Positions 63,991-64,000 of a DNA stretch of 64,000 nucleotides are shown here, piece by piece; positions within the stretch are counted from its first letter, which is position 1; the number at the start of each line of letters is the position of its first letter. The notes beneath the pieces are model-generated. The model had not been told where the DNA came from. It worked only from the letters and a program-made list of their open reading frames with translations, and did not search any database. The stretch is taken from NCBI GenBank assembly GCA_026075535.2, contig AP026547.1:4278001-4342000 (forward strand), written 5' to 3'. A program made the position numbers and the translations under genes. This DNA is from Tricholoma matsutake. Lineage: Eukaryota; Basidiomycota; Agaricomycetes; Agaricales; Tricholomataceae.

Positions 63991-64000
63991 TAGATCAGGA

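Larger units (their letters stand above)
60348..64000 (-). mobile_element. Ty3/gypsy element D (family 2), young copy, 3' part only
   Basis: Minus-strand 3' LTR and pol from the RT linker to the chromodomain; the 5' half lies beyond the window. CpG content is much higher than in B or E and only two in-frame TGA codons remain (about 63170 and 62948), plus one repeat-caused frameshift. It serves as the internal reference for the decay of B and E. Confidence 0.92.

Overview
This window is nuclear DNA from a filamentous basidiomycete, most likely an Agaricomycete. The reasons are 40-66 nt introns, host genes typical of the group (GH17 glucanase, DUF4112, EXPERA), and Tad-like LINE, chromodomain Ty3/gypsy and Ty1/copia families, all heavily CpG-depleted. 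The species cannot be named from sequence alone. No rRNA, tRNA, CRISPR or viral genes were recognised.

Layout. (1) 1-24.7 kb is a nested transposon pile. The oldest layer is a LINE on the minus strand, with ORF1 pieces at 24296-24033, 18748-17457, 12362-12040 and 5995-5834 and an ORF2 piece at 631-1. It is split by gypsy element C (12363-17456, TSD GTAGT), gypsy element B (5996-12039, TSD CCTG/CCTGT), copia element G (18754-24032, TSD GTGTA) and a solo copia LTR (24297-24658, TSD GTGTC). An inverted copy of the right-hand part (element A, a LINE piece and the 3' end of B) lies at 632-5833. (2) 25.7-38 kb is a gene island with normal CpG content: GH17 glucanase, DUF4112 protein and EXPERA membrane protein (all minus strand), two Ser-rich proteins (plus strand) and a decayed MFS transporter. 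(3) 38.4-64 kb is a second transposon pile: two non-autonomous TIR elements, a truncated copia, degenerate gypsy element E (with a hAT-like MITE, a solo LTR and a 20-bp minisatellite inside it), copia H (split by two solo LTRs and a 3.4-kb RT-less LTR element F), a third-family gypsy gag, and the young gypsy element D running off the right edge.

How things fit. Gypsy families A/C and B/D/E are chromoviruses with C-terminal chromodomains. Both have a primer-binding site 2 nt after the LTR that is complementary to the predicted 5' end of their own mRNA, the Tf1/sushi self-priming arrangement. The copia elements instead carry a PBS matching the anticodon arm of initiator tRNA-Met. Nearly all in-frame stops in gypsy pol are TGA at positions where a sister copy has CGA or CAA, so CpG deamination has killed these elements.

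The most unusual signal is in three copia LTRs (24297-24658, 39972-40325, 52548-52900). Each contains exon1-intron(GT..AG)-exon2 followed by a second copy of the same two exons already joined, so the LTR appears to carry its own splice product.
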